Shown: in pieces, positions 55,536 through 62,971 of the stretch
How positions within the stretch are numbered: the first letter of the stretch is position 1
Layout of the letters: each line of letters starts with the position of its first letter
Assembly (NCBI RefSeq): GCF_002806975.1
Contig: NZ_NIHD01000005.1
Location: 62,001-126,000, forward strand
Length of the DNA: 64,000 nt
From: Marinobacter aromaticivorans
GTDB taxonomy: Bacteria; Pseudomonadota; Gammaproteobacteria; Pseudomonadales; Oleiphilaceae
Direction: 5' to 3'
Notes under the pieces: generated by a model
The model's database searches: none
What the model was told of the DNA's origin: nothing
Seen by the model: only the letters and a program-made list of their open reading frames with translations
Position numbers and translations under genes: made by a program

Positions 55536-56437
55536 AAATTGCAGTTCTGTCCCGTAACCGCCACTTGTACTCAACCCGCCGCCTGGTGGAAGAAGGGGTT
55601 AACCGTGGCCATGAAGTGAGGGTGATCGACTGCCTGCACTGCTCCATGAACATCACCTCTGCCAAACCCAAAATCCATTACCATGAAGAGGTGCTGGAAG
55701 ACTTTGATGTTGTGATTCCCCGTATCGGGGCTTCCGTTACCTTTTATGGCACTGCCGTGTTGCGCCAGTTTGAAATGATGGGCGTGTTCCCGGTGAACGA
55801 GTCCGTTGCCATTACCCGTTCCCGGGACAAGCTGCGTTCCCTGCAGTTACTCGCGCGTAAGGGTGTGGGTATGCCGGTGACCGGTTTCGCCAACAAGCCG
55901 GATAACGTGCCGGAGCTTCTGAAAATGGTGGGTGGCGCGCCGGTGGTCATCAAGCTTTTGCAGGGAACCCAGGGCATAGGTGTGGTGCTGGCAGAAACCC
56001 GCAAGGCTGCTGAAAGTGTGATTGAAGCCTTTATGGGCCTGAAAGCGGACATTCTTGTGCAGGAGTTCATCAAGGAGGCCGGTGGCGCGGATATCCGCTG
56101 TTTCGTGATTGGCGACAAAGTAATCGCGGCCATGAAGCGCCAGGGTGCCGAGGGCGAGTTCCGCTCCAATCTGCATCGTGGAGGCAGCGCGTCCCTGGTG
56201 CGTATTACACCGGAGGAGCGCAAAACCGCCATCACCGCCGCCAAATCCATGGGCCTGAATGTGGCCGGTGTGGACTTGCTGCGTTCCAGCCGTGGCCCGC
56301 TGGTAATGGAGGTGAATTCCTCGCCCGGCCTGGAGGGCATTGAAAACGCCACCGGCAAAAACGTGGCGGGGATGATTGTTAACTGGATTGAAAAAAATCA
56401 GGCGCCCTGGCGCACGAAAACCAAAGGCAGAGGCTGA
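55532..56437 (+). CDS. rimK: RimK ATP-grasp glutamate ligase
   Basis: Adds glutamates to the C-terminus of ribosomal protein S6, and can make poly-alpha-glutamate. The 301-residue ATP-grasp protein shows [21 protein letters not shown] at the start, [37 protein letters not shown] (ATP loop), [28 protein letters not shown] and the metal-binding [14 protein letters not shown]. Length and sequence match E. coli RimK (300). It overlaps the rimB-like gene and is 3 bases from the M14-type gene. Confidence 0.95.
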   Translation: MKIAVLSRNRHLYSTRRLVEEGVNRGHEVRVIDCLHCSMNITSAKPKIHYHEEVLEDFDVVIPRIGASVTFYGTAVLRQFEMMGVFPVNESVAITRSRDKLRSLQLLARKGVGMPVTGFANKPDNVPELLKMVGGAPVVIKLLQGTQGIGVVLAETRKAAESVIEAFMGLKADILVQEFIKEAGGADIRCFVIGDKVIAAMKRQGAEGEFRSNLHRGGSASLVRITPEERKTAITAAKSMGLNVAGVDLLRSSRGPLVMEVNSSPGLEGIENATGKNVAGMIVNWIEKNQAPWRTKTKGRG

Positions 56438-56440
56438 TCG

Positions 56441-57505
56441 ATGGCGCGAGCGCCCTTTGAAATGGCCGGGGTGCAGGTTCAGCCCGGCACCCGGCAAACC
56501 ATAGAAATTCCCGTTGCCAAGCTGTATACCCACACTCCGTTGTACATGCCCGTAGAAATTGTACATGGACGCCGGGAAGGCCCGGTACTGATGGTGTGTG
56601 GTGCCATACATGGTGATGAAATTGCCGGCGTTGAAATCGTGCGCCGTGTGCTCACCAATTCCGCACTTCGCCACCTGCGTGGCACACTGGTGGCCGTACC
56701 CATTGTTAACATTTTCGGTTTCGTGCATCGTACCCGTTACCTGCCAGACAGGCGCGACCTCAACCGCTGTTTCCCCGGCAGCGAAAGCGGCTCCCTCGGA
56801 GGGCGTATTGCGTATCTGCTGCGCACCCAGATCATGGAACACGTAACCCATATCATCGATTTGCACACAGGTGCCATTCACCGTTTTAACCTGCCGCAAA
56901 TCCGGGCGGAGCTTAAAAACCCGGAAACCGCCCGCATGGCCGAAGCTTTTGCTGCGCCGGTGATCATCAATGCCGGCCTGCGTGACGGCAGCTTGCGTGC
57001 CTATGCGGATTCTCTGGATATTCCCGTTATCACCTACGAAGGTGGCGAAGCCCTGCGCTTCGATGATGTGGTTATCGGCAGTGGCGTAAAAGGTGTGATG
57101 CGCGTGATGCGCGAGCTGGAAATGGTGCCACCGCGAAAAGGCCGGAAAACCCCGAAAAAACGCTCGGAAATAGCCGCCAGTTCCCAGTGGGTGAGGGCAG
57201 ACATTGACGGCATTATGCGCCCCGTCGCCAAGCTCGGGCAGAAAGTGCGCAAAGGCCAGAAGCTGGCCATGGTGGCCGACCCCTTTGGCGAATCCGAAAC
57301 GGCGATTACCTCGCCGTGCTCCGGTATTGTGATTTGTGTGAACAATTTGCCTCTGGTAAACGAAGGCGAAGCGATCTACCACATTGCCCGGTTCGACGAA
57401 CTGAGCGAAGCCGAGAAAGCCATGGACTATTTCCGCAGCTCCTTCGAAGCCGAAGTGAGTGAAGCCGTTGTACCCATGCACCCCTGGGATGAACTGCAAA
57501 AATAA
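56441..57505 (+). CDS. M14/AstE-like zinc carboxypeptidase or deacylase
   Basis: A 354-residue protein of the succinylglutamate desuccinylase/aspartoacylase branch of M14 metallopeptidases. Zinc ligands are visible in GAIHGDEIAG (His and Glu) and DLHTG (second His); YEGGEALRF supplies the likely catalytic Glu. The C-terminal part (VRKGQKLAMVADPFGES...) resembles a biotinyl-like beta barrel. Directly after rimK, it is a good candidate to remove terminal glutamates or process a RimK product; the true substrate is unknown. It is not in an arginine-catabolism cluster, so AstE itself is unlikely. Confidence 0.87.
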   Translation: MARAPFEMAGVQVQPGTRQTIEIPVAKLYTHTPLYMPVEIVHGRREGPVLMVCGAIHGDEIAGVEIVRRVLTNSALRHLRGTLVAVPIVNIFGFVHRTRYLPDRRDLNRCFPGSESGSLGGRIAYLLRTQIMEHVTHIIDLHTGAIHRFNLPQIRAELKNPETARMAEAFAAPVIINAGLRDGSLRAYADSLDIPVITYEGGEALRFDDVVIGSGVKGVMRVMRELEMVPPRKGRKTPKKRSEIAASSQWVRADIDGIMRPVAKLGQKVRKGQKLAMVADPFGESETAITSPCSGIVICVNNLPLVNEGEAIYHIARFDELSEAEKAMDYFRSSFEAEVSEAVVPMHPWDELQK

Positions 57506-57520
57506 ACCACAGGAGCCGCC

Positions 57521-57946
57521 ATGATATGGGATCAGACGTTTATTGACCTTGCGCCGATGCCGAGGGGATTTCATCTGGTAACCAGGGAAATCCTCGCCCA
57601 GGCGCCGGAGATGACCAACTGCGAGGTAGGGCTGCTGCACCTGTTTATCCAGCACACCTCAGCCTCGCTGGCGGTGAACGAAAACGCAGACCCGGACGTG
57701 CGCGGCGATCTTGAGCGCCACTTCAACGTGATGGTGCCCGAGCGGGCGCCATACTATGAGCACGTGATGGAGGGGCCGGACGACATGCCGGCCCATATCA
57801 AGAGCATTCTTATAGGCCCTTCGCTTACGCTGCCCGTGCACCACGGGCGATTGGCGCTTGGAACCTGGCAGGGCATTTATCTGTGTGAGCACCGGGACAG
57901 GGCCGATGGCCGCCGGATTGTGGCTACATTGCAGGGGCGCTGGTAA
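57521..57946 (+). CDS. YjbQ/UPF0047 family protein
   Basis: A 141-residue small cytosolic protein. LHLFIQHTSASLAVNENADPDVRGDLERHFNVMVPE and the HGRLALGTWQGIYLCEHRD ending with conserved His and Glu/Asp residues are diagnostic of YjbQ/UPF0047. Some members show weak thiamine phosphate synthase activity, but the physiological role is open. It lies 15 bases after the M14-type gene and ends the operon, converging on amn with 15 bases between the stops. Confidence 0.93.
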   Translation: MIWDQTFIDLAPMPRGFHLVTREILAQAPEMTNCEVGLLHLFIQHTSASLAVNENADPDVRGDLERHFNVMVPERAPYYEHVMEGPDDMPAHIKSILIGPSLTLPVHHGRLALGTWQGIYLCEHRDRADGRRIVATLQGRW

Positions 57947-57961
57947 GCGCGGGGCCTGCAC

Positions 57962-59437
57962 TCAGCGAAACGGCGGCTCATCAAAGCTGCGCAGTTTGCG
58001 TGAGTGCAGGGTGTAGCGCTCACTGCGCATCAGCTCCAGAGCGCGGATGCCGATATGCAAATGCTGGGTAACTGCGCTCTCGTAGAAAGCCCCTGCGGCC
58101 CCGGGCAGCTTGATCTCACTGTGCAGTGGTTTGTCGGAGACGCACAGCAAGGTGCCGTAAGGTACGCGAAACCGGTAACCCTGGGCGGCGATGGTGCCGC
58201 TCTCCATATCAACCGCGATGGCGCGGGCCAGGTTAATCTGCGAGCGCTCCTGCGCCCAGCGCAGCTCCCAGTTACGGTCATCGTAGGTTAATACGGTGCC
58301 GGTACGCAGCCGGCGCCGCAGGGTGTCGCCCTGGGCGCCGGTGATCTCCGCGGCGGCCTGCTGAAGCACCTGCTGAACTTCGGCCAGGGCTGGTAACGGA
58401 ATGTTCGGCGGCAGCACCCGGTCAAGGATGCCGTCCCTGCGCATGTAGGCATGGGCCAGCACATAGTCACCAATTATCTGTGACTGCCGCAGCCCGCCAC
58501 AATGACCGATCATCAGCCAGCAGTGCGGGCGCATTACGGCGAGGTGATCGGTGATGGTCTTGGCGTTGGAGGGGCCCACGCCGATGTTGACCAGGGTAAT
58601 ACCCTGCCCGGGTTCCGTCGCCTCCAGGTGATAGGCTGGCATCTGGAATCTGTGCCAGACCACAGAATCGACAATCGCCTGCATTTCTTCTTCGGTCATG
58701 CCCCGCTCAATCACCACGTTACCGGGCAATACCATGCTCTGAAAGCGTGAGTCGCCCTGCAACATGTCCAGCCCGTGGCGAATGAACTGGTCAACATAGC
58801 GATGGTAGTTCGTCAACAGTATCCACCGTTGCACATGCTGCCAGTCACTGCCGGTGTAGTGCACCAGCCGGCGCAATGAAAAATCCGTGCGCGCCGCATT
58901 GAACAGGGCTAAAGGCAACTGCTCAAGTTCCTGCCAGTCGTACAGGCCATCGGCGGTGCCATCGTCGATGGCGGAGAGGTCTGTACTGGGGAATATCCGC
59001 GCCAGCTCACTGGCCGTCACGCCTGAAGCGCCCAGTTCGTCACCCTGCTCAACAACATAAGGATAGGGGATGTTGACCTGGCTCCAGCCCACCTCCACGA
59101 CGACGGTGAAATCCCTCATCATGTGCCCCAGCTGGCTCTCCAGATAACGCCTGAAGGCTTCTGGCTGAGTTACCGTAACAGTGTAAATACCGGGCACCTG
59201 CAGCCGTGCGTAGGCACGTATGCTGCTGGGCACCTCGCCCTGGGACTGATACGTCAGGCGCAGCTCCGGGTAACGGAAGGCGCATTGGGGATCCTGCGGC
59301 AGCCGGCGCTCAGCAAGATACTGTTTCAGCGCTGTGCGCAGAGCGCTGGTGGCTTGTTCATAAAGAGCCGCAAGACGATCAACCGCCGCTTCGGCGGTGG
59401 TCACTACAACAAAATCATCATCACAGGGTGTTGTCAC
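57962..59437 (-). CDS. amn: AMP nucleosidase
   Basis: Hydrolyses AMP to adenine and ribose 5-phosphate, lowering the adenylate pool. The 491-residue protein has the nucleoside phosphorylase-like catalytic half with VNIGVGPSNAKTITDHLAVMRPHCWLMIGHCGGLR, DYVLAHAYMRRDGILD and AVDMESGTIAAQGYRFRVPYGTLLCVSDKPLHSE. The N-terminal half is the AMP-binding regulatory domain. Length is close to E. coli Amn (484). It lies with stress genes. Confidence 0.95.
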   Translation of the reverse strand: MTTPCDDDFVVVTTAEAAVDRLAALYEQATSALRTALKQYLAERRLPQDPQCAFRYPELRLTYQSQGEVPSSIRAYARLQVPGIYTVTVTQPEAFRRYLESQLGHMMRDFTVVVEVGWSQVNIPYPYVVEQGDELGASGVTASELARIFPSTDLSAIDDGTADGLYDWQELEQLPLALFNAARTDFSLRRLVHYTGSDWQHVQRWILLTNYHRYVDQFIRHGLDMLQGDSRFQSMVLPGNVVIERGMTEEEMQAIVDSVVWHRFQMPAYHLEATEPGQGITLVNIGVGPSNAKTITDHLAVMRPHCWLMIGHCGGLRQSQIIGDYVLAHAYMRRDGILDRVLPPNIPLPALAEVQQVLQQAAAEITGAQGDTLRRRLRTGTVLTYDDRNWELRWAQERSQINLARAIAVDMESGTIAAQGYRFRVPYGTLLCVSDKPLHSEIKLPGAAGAFYESAVTQHLHIGIRALELMRSERYTLHSRKLRSFDEPPFR

Positions 59438-59490
59438 TACAGGCCTCGGAATAATCTAACAGTCTCTATTGCTGAGCGGTCCGGAGCCGC

Positions 59491-60366
59491 TCAGGGCGTA
59501 ACAGTAATCGGCAGGTTCAGTTCCGACAGCAGGACTTCCGCGCCCTGATCGGCAAACAGGCTGCAGGTGCGGCTGACTACCAACTGGGCGGCGCCCTCTT
59601 CCTGCATGGCTCGTACAGCAGCGCCGGCACTGGCCACCGGTATGCGCCTTACACGGGCAGCAAGACCTTCACGCTGCAGGAAGGTTAGCATGTCCTCCGC
59701 CACCGACGGATCATCCTCAGGGCTGGTGCGCAGTAACACACTCAATGGCTGATTGCTGCGGCGGGCCAGCTCGGCCCCTACACGCAGTGCGCGGTGATTG
59801 GCACCCTGATCATGATTGAGCAGAACCACCACGCGATTCTGGCGCCGGGGCCGGGGTTCCGCCCACAGCAGAACATCGCCCGGTGCCTGTCGCAGCAGAG
59901 CCCGGGCGGTGGATCCCAGCCGGGTTCCGGGAATACCGGACCAGCCGACCCGCCCGAGCACCACAAGGTCTTCCGGCTGCATCAGATTCAATACCTCTTC
60001 CGCAACCCGCCCCCGGCAAAGCTTGAGGGTTTGTACCAGCCCCCGGCGAGCCATCGCGTGCTGCAGTGAACGCCGTGCCTGTTCTGCCAGAGCCTGCATG
60101 CGGGCCTGCAGCACTGTCGCCTCCAGCGGTCGGGCCAGGCCGGAACTGCCGCCGACTTCCCGGGCAAAGCCATAACCGGCCGTGCGCAGCAGGTTGAGCT
60201 CTTCCACGAAAATACCCAGAACTTCGGCGTTACGAGCCGAGGCAATCTCGGCGGCAGCTTCCAGCGCAGCAAGGCTCAGGCGTGAACCGTCCAGCAGAAT
60301 CAGTACCCGGCCAGCCGGAATTGACACTGTCGGTTTGTCAGTCGTCGCTGTTGTTGTTACCACCAT
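59491..60366 (-). CDS. Double universal-stress-domain protein
   Basis: A protein of about 291 residues with two Usp-like domains: RVLILLDGSRLSLAALEAAAEIASARNAEVLGIFVEEL and, after a middle section with LVVLGRVGWSGIPGTRLGSTARALLRQ, a second strand RVVVLLNHDQGANHRALRVGAELARR. Tandem Usp proteins often bind ATP; the G2xG9xG-like loop here is GxxGSTARALL. The start is uncertain: GGAGG lies two bases before the ATG at 60366 and five before the GTG at 60363, and a GTG at 60327 is also possible. It overlaps the 3' end of the Lon gene. Confidence 0.82.
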   Translation of the reverse strand: MVVTTTATTDKPTVSIPAGRVLILLDGSRLSLAALEAAAEIASARNAEVLGIFVEELNLLRTAGYGFAREVGGSSGLARPLEATVLQARMQALAEQARRSLQHAMARRGLVQTLKLCRGRVAEEVLNLMQPEDLVVLGRVGWSGIPGTRLGSTARALLRQAPGDVLLWAEPRPRRQNRVVVLLNHDQGANHRALRVGAELARRSNQPLSVLLRTSPEDDPSVAEDMLTFLQREGLAARVRRIPVASAGAAVRAMQEEGAAQLVVSRTCSLFADQGAEVLLSELNLPITVTP

Positions 60367-62749
60367 TGCCTCCACTACCGTTCGCCCCGTCGTCGTCTTT
60401 TTTTCTGCTGACTTCCGCAAACTCCGCCAGCCGATCTGCTACCCGGCGGTTAAAGGTGTTTTCCGGGTAAACACCATCGGCACCTGCAACGCCGGCTTCC
60501 ATGCCGGTCAAAAGCTCAATGGCCTGATCGATATGGCTGAGGGGGTAAATGCTGAACCGCGCGTCCTGCACGGCTTCCCGAACCTGCTCGTTGAGCATCA
60601 GGTGCTCAACGTTACTGGCCGGAAGCAGTGCCCCATGGCCATCCACGCCTGCAGACTGTGCGCACACATTGAAAAAACCCTCGATTTTCTCGTTTACACC
60701 ACCCACGGCCTGAACCTCGCCGTGCTGGTTCATCGAACCGGTCACCGCCAGTGACTGTCTCAAAGGAACGCCGGTAATAGCGGACAACAACACGCAGGTT
60801 TCTGCCACCGAGGCGGAATCCCCTTCCACACCACCGTAGGACTGTTCAAACGCCAAGCTGGCAGACAGCGAAAGCTCCCCCATCGGGGCATAGCGGTTGG
60901 CCAGAAAGCGGGACAGAATCATCACGGCCTTGCTGTGAATCGGCCCACCCAGCTTGGCTTCCCGTTCGATATCCACCACTTGCCCTTTTCCGGGGCGCGC
61001 GGTAGCGGTGATGCGGGTTGGCTGGCCAAACCGGGTGGCGCCAATCTGGAATACGGAAAGGCCGTTTACCTGCCCCACCTGACTGCCCTCGGTGGCAATC
61101 ATCATTACGCCCCGGCGGATCTGCTCCAGACTGCGCTCACGAATACGGCTGGCCCGGTACTCCCGCTCATCAATGGCCTGCTGCACGTGCTCCACACTGA
61201 TGAGGTCTTCTCCAGCCTGACTGGCCCAATGATCGGCCTCGGCAAGCAGGTCTTTCAGCACCCTGTCGTGGGCTGTGAGCTTTTTCTGGTCACTGGCCAA
61301 ACGGCTTGCATGCTCGATCACCCTGGCCACCGCAGCCCTGTCGAGCACCTTCAGCCCGGAAGCCCGGGCCATGGTGGCAATCATGCGGGCGTAGAGCGTG
61401 TAACTGCCATCATCCCGGTCCAGATCGTCTTCGAAATCTGCTTCCACCTTGAACAGGTCCAGAAAGTCCGGATCGTAATGGGAAAGCAGGTAATACAGCA
61501 TACGGTCGCCCAGCAGAACCACTTTCACGTTCAGCGGAATCGGCTCTGGTTGCTGGCTGACCGTGGTCGCCAGCCCATACAGACGCTCCAGTGATTCAAT
61601 GCGGATTTCGCCGGAGAACAAAACACGCTTCAGGCTTTCCCAGGCCAGAGGCTGGGTAAGAATGCGGCGGGCGTCCAGAATCAGGTAGCCACCGTTGGCC
61701 CGGTGAAGGGAACCGGCACGAACCAGGGTGAAATCGGTATACAGGTTGCCCTGGTGGGCTCTGTGTTCGATCTGCCCGGTCAGGTGCTGGTGGGTAGGCA
61801 GGTCTTCATAAACCACCGGAGCGCCCCGGGTTTCGGCATTATCCACCAGAAGATTGACCCGGTACCGGTTCAGCAAACCGCCGGGAGCGCCGGTTTCACT
61901 GTCCTGAAACGCCTCTGCGTGTTCAACCACATCGTTGCACACTGAATCCAGATGCGTCACCACCGCAGGCACATGCTCCCACTTCCCGCGCAACTCACCA
62001 ATGGGGCCCCCCAGCGTAAGCTGCACCATTTCTTCATTCAGTTGGTGAATTCGCTCCCGCACCTCTTTACGCAAACGGGGGACCTGCTGAATAGCCTGCT
62101 GAAGCTTTTTCTGGAGATCTTCCACCTTGGCTTCAACCAGCTGTTTTTCCTCATCGGAGAAGGTTTCGTACTCCTCCGGCTCAATCACCTCACCGTTGCG
62201 CATAGGGGCAAAGGCAAACCCGGCGGGCGTGGTTATCATGGCAATGTTATTGGCGTTCGCCTCCTCCTTTATGGCAAACAGGCCTTTCTGCTGACGGCGG
62301 GTTACTTCTTCCTGCAGCTCCTGAATGCGGGACTGGTATTCCTCGCTTTCGAACGTGGCCGGAATCGCGGTTTTCAGCTCGCTGATCAGGTCGTTCATGT
62401 CGTCTCTGAATGTTCGACCGTCCCCCGGTGGCAACTCAATGGCGTTGGGTTTGCCTGAGTGCTGGAAATTGAACACATGGCACCAGTCAGACGGCACCGG
62501 CTTACCAGCGGCGTGATTGGCCAGGAACTGCTTGACCAGTTGATGCTTGCCCGCGCCCGTTGGCCCCAGCACAAACAGGTTGAATCCACTGACAGCCATG
62601 CTGGCCCCGAACTCCAGGGCCCGCAGCATGCGATCCTGCCCCAGAGGCAGCTCAAGATCTTCCAGGTTTTCGGTACTTTCAAAGTCCAGCTTCTCCGGCG
62701 GACAGCGATGGTAAATCTGATCCACGGTTAACGCCACAGGTACAGCCAT
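60338..62749 (-). CDS. AsrA-like Lon-family ATP-dependent protease
   Basis: An 803-residue AAA+ serine protease of the LonB/YcbZ type, similar in size and layout to Pseudomonas AsrA, a heat- and aminoglycoside-induced protease. The ATP loop is GPTGAGKH (residues 62-69), with a long helical insertion (about 120-260) and no Lon N-terminal domain. The catalytic dyad is Ser645 in GDSASVAE and Lys688 in GVNEKIEGF, 43 residues apart as in E. coli Lon. The tail is Gly/Asn-rich (GANGSGGNGGNNNSDD). It starts after GAGGAG, 9 bases from two tiny ORFs. Confidence 0.93.
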   Translation of the reverse strand: MAVPVALTVDQIYHRCPPEKLDFESTENLEDLELPLGQDRMLRALEFGASMAVSGFNLFVLGPTGAGKHQLVKQFLANHAAGKPVPSDWCHVFNFQHSGKPNAIELPPGDGRTFRDDMNDLISELKTAIPATFESEEYQSRIQELQEEVTRRQQKGLFAIKEEANANNIAMITTPAGFAFAPMRNGEVIEPEEYETFSDEEKQLVEAKVEDLQKKLQQAIQQVPRLRKEVRERIHQLNEEMVQLTLGGPIGELRGKWEHVPAVVTHLDSVCNDVVEHAEAFQDSETGAPGGLLNRYRVNLLVDNAETRGAPVVYEDLPTHQHLTGQIEHRAHQGNLYTDFTLVRAGSLHRANGGYLILDARRILTQPLAWESLKRVLFSGEIRIESLERLYGLATTVSQQPEPIPLNVKVVLLGDRMLYYLLSHYDPDFLDLFKVEADFEDDLDRDDGSYTLYARMIATMARASGLKVLDRAAVARVIEHASRLASDQKKLTAHDRVLKDLLAEADHWASQAGEDLISVEHVQQAIDEREYRASRIRERSLEQIRRGVMMIATEGSQVGQVNGLSVFQIGATRFGQPTRITATARPGKGQVVDIEREAKLGGPIHSKAVMILSRFLANRYAPMGELSLSASLAFEQSYGGVEGDSASVAETCVLLSAITGVPLRQSLAVTGSMNQHGEVQAVGGVNEKIEGFFNVCAQSAGVDGHGALLPASNVEHLMLNEQVREAVQDARFSIYPLSHIDQAIELLTGMEAGVAGADGVYPENTFNRRVADRLAEFAEVSRKKDDDGANGSGGNGGNNNSDD

Positions 62750-62758
62750 TCTTGCTCC

Positions 62759-62845
62759 TCAAGATTTCTTGCTTTCGAGTTTACCCAGGGTGCCCGGCTC
62801 AAAGCCGCTGGCGATGCAATGGTTCCCCACCCACTGACGCTTCAC
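62759..62845 (-). CDS. Candidate small ORF just before the Lon gene
   Basis: A GTG-started 28-codon ORF (VKRQWVGNHC... ending LESKKS). Its start overlaps the stop of the 38-codon ORF upstream in a GTGA arrangement, and its stop lies 9 bases before the Lon start. The same frame stays open upstream to a TTG, giving about 50 codons. Composition is protein-like, with Trp and Cys. Evidence is positional only. Confidence 0.3.
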   Translation of the reverse strand: MKRQWVGNHCIASGFEPGTLGKLESKKS

Positions 62846-62958
62846 TTCTTCATAGTGTAGCGCTTGATAGGGTAGTCGTACGTTTCCGGTGCGCAGGCGC
62901 AGATATGCCAAGAACTGACGCCATTACGCGGGCTCCACTTCCAGCCTTTCGGCAGCAT
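62842..62958 (-). CDS. Candidate 38-residue small protein
   Basis: An ATG-started ORF reading MLPKGWKWSPRNG, then SSWHICACAPETYDYPIKRY and ending TMKK. It is unusually rich in Trp, Pro, Tyr and Cys (a CAC pair), which is not expected of random sequence and suggests selection. It lies in the 220-base gap between the MFS transporter and the Lon gene and overlaps the next small ORF. No ribosome-binding site is obvious. Confidence 0.35.
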   Translation of the reverse strand: MLPKGWKWSPRNGVSSWHICACAPETYDYPIKRYTMKK

Positions 62959-62971
62959 GCAGGCCAGTTAC

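Noticed and set aside
55847-57655. Antisense open frame of 602 codons opposite rimK and the M14 gene
   Set aside because: It lies in one fixed frame opposite two well-supported genes and has no recognisable domain, signal or start context. Long antisense frames are common opposite GC-biased codons. The His/Gly-rich composition reflects the complement of the real genes.
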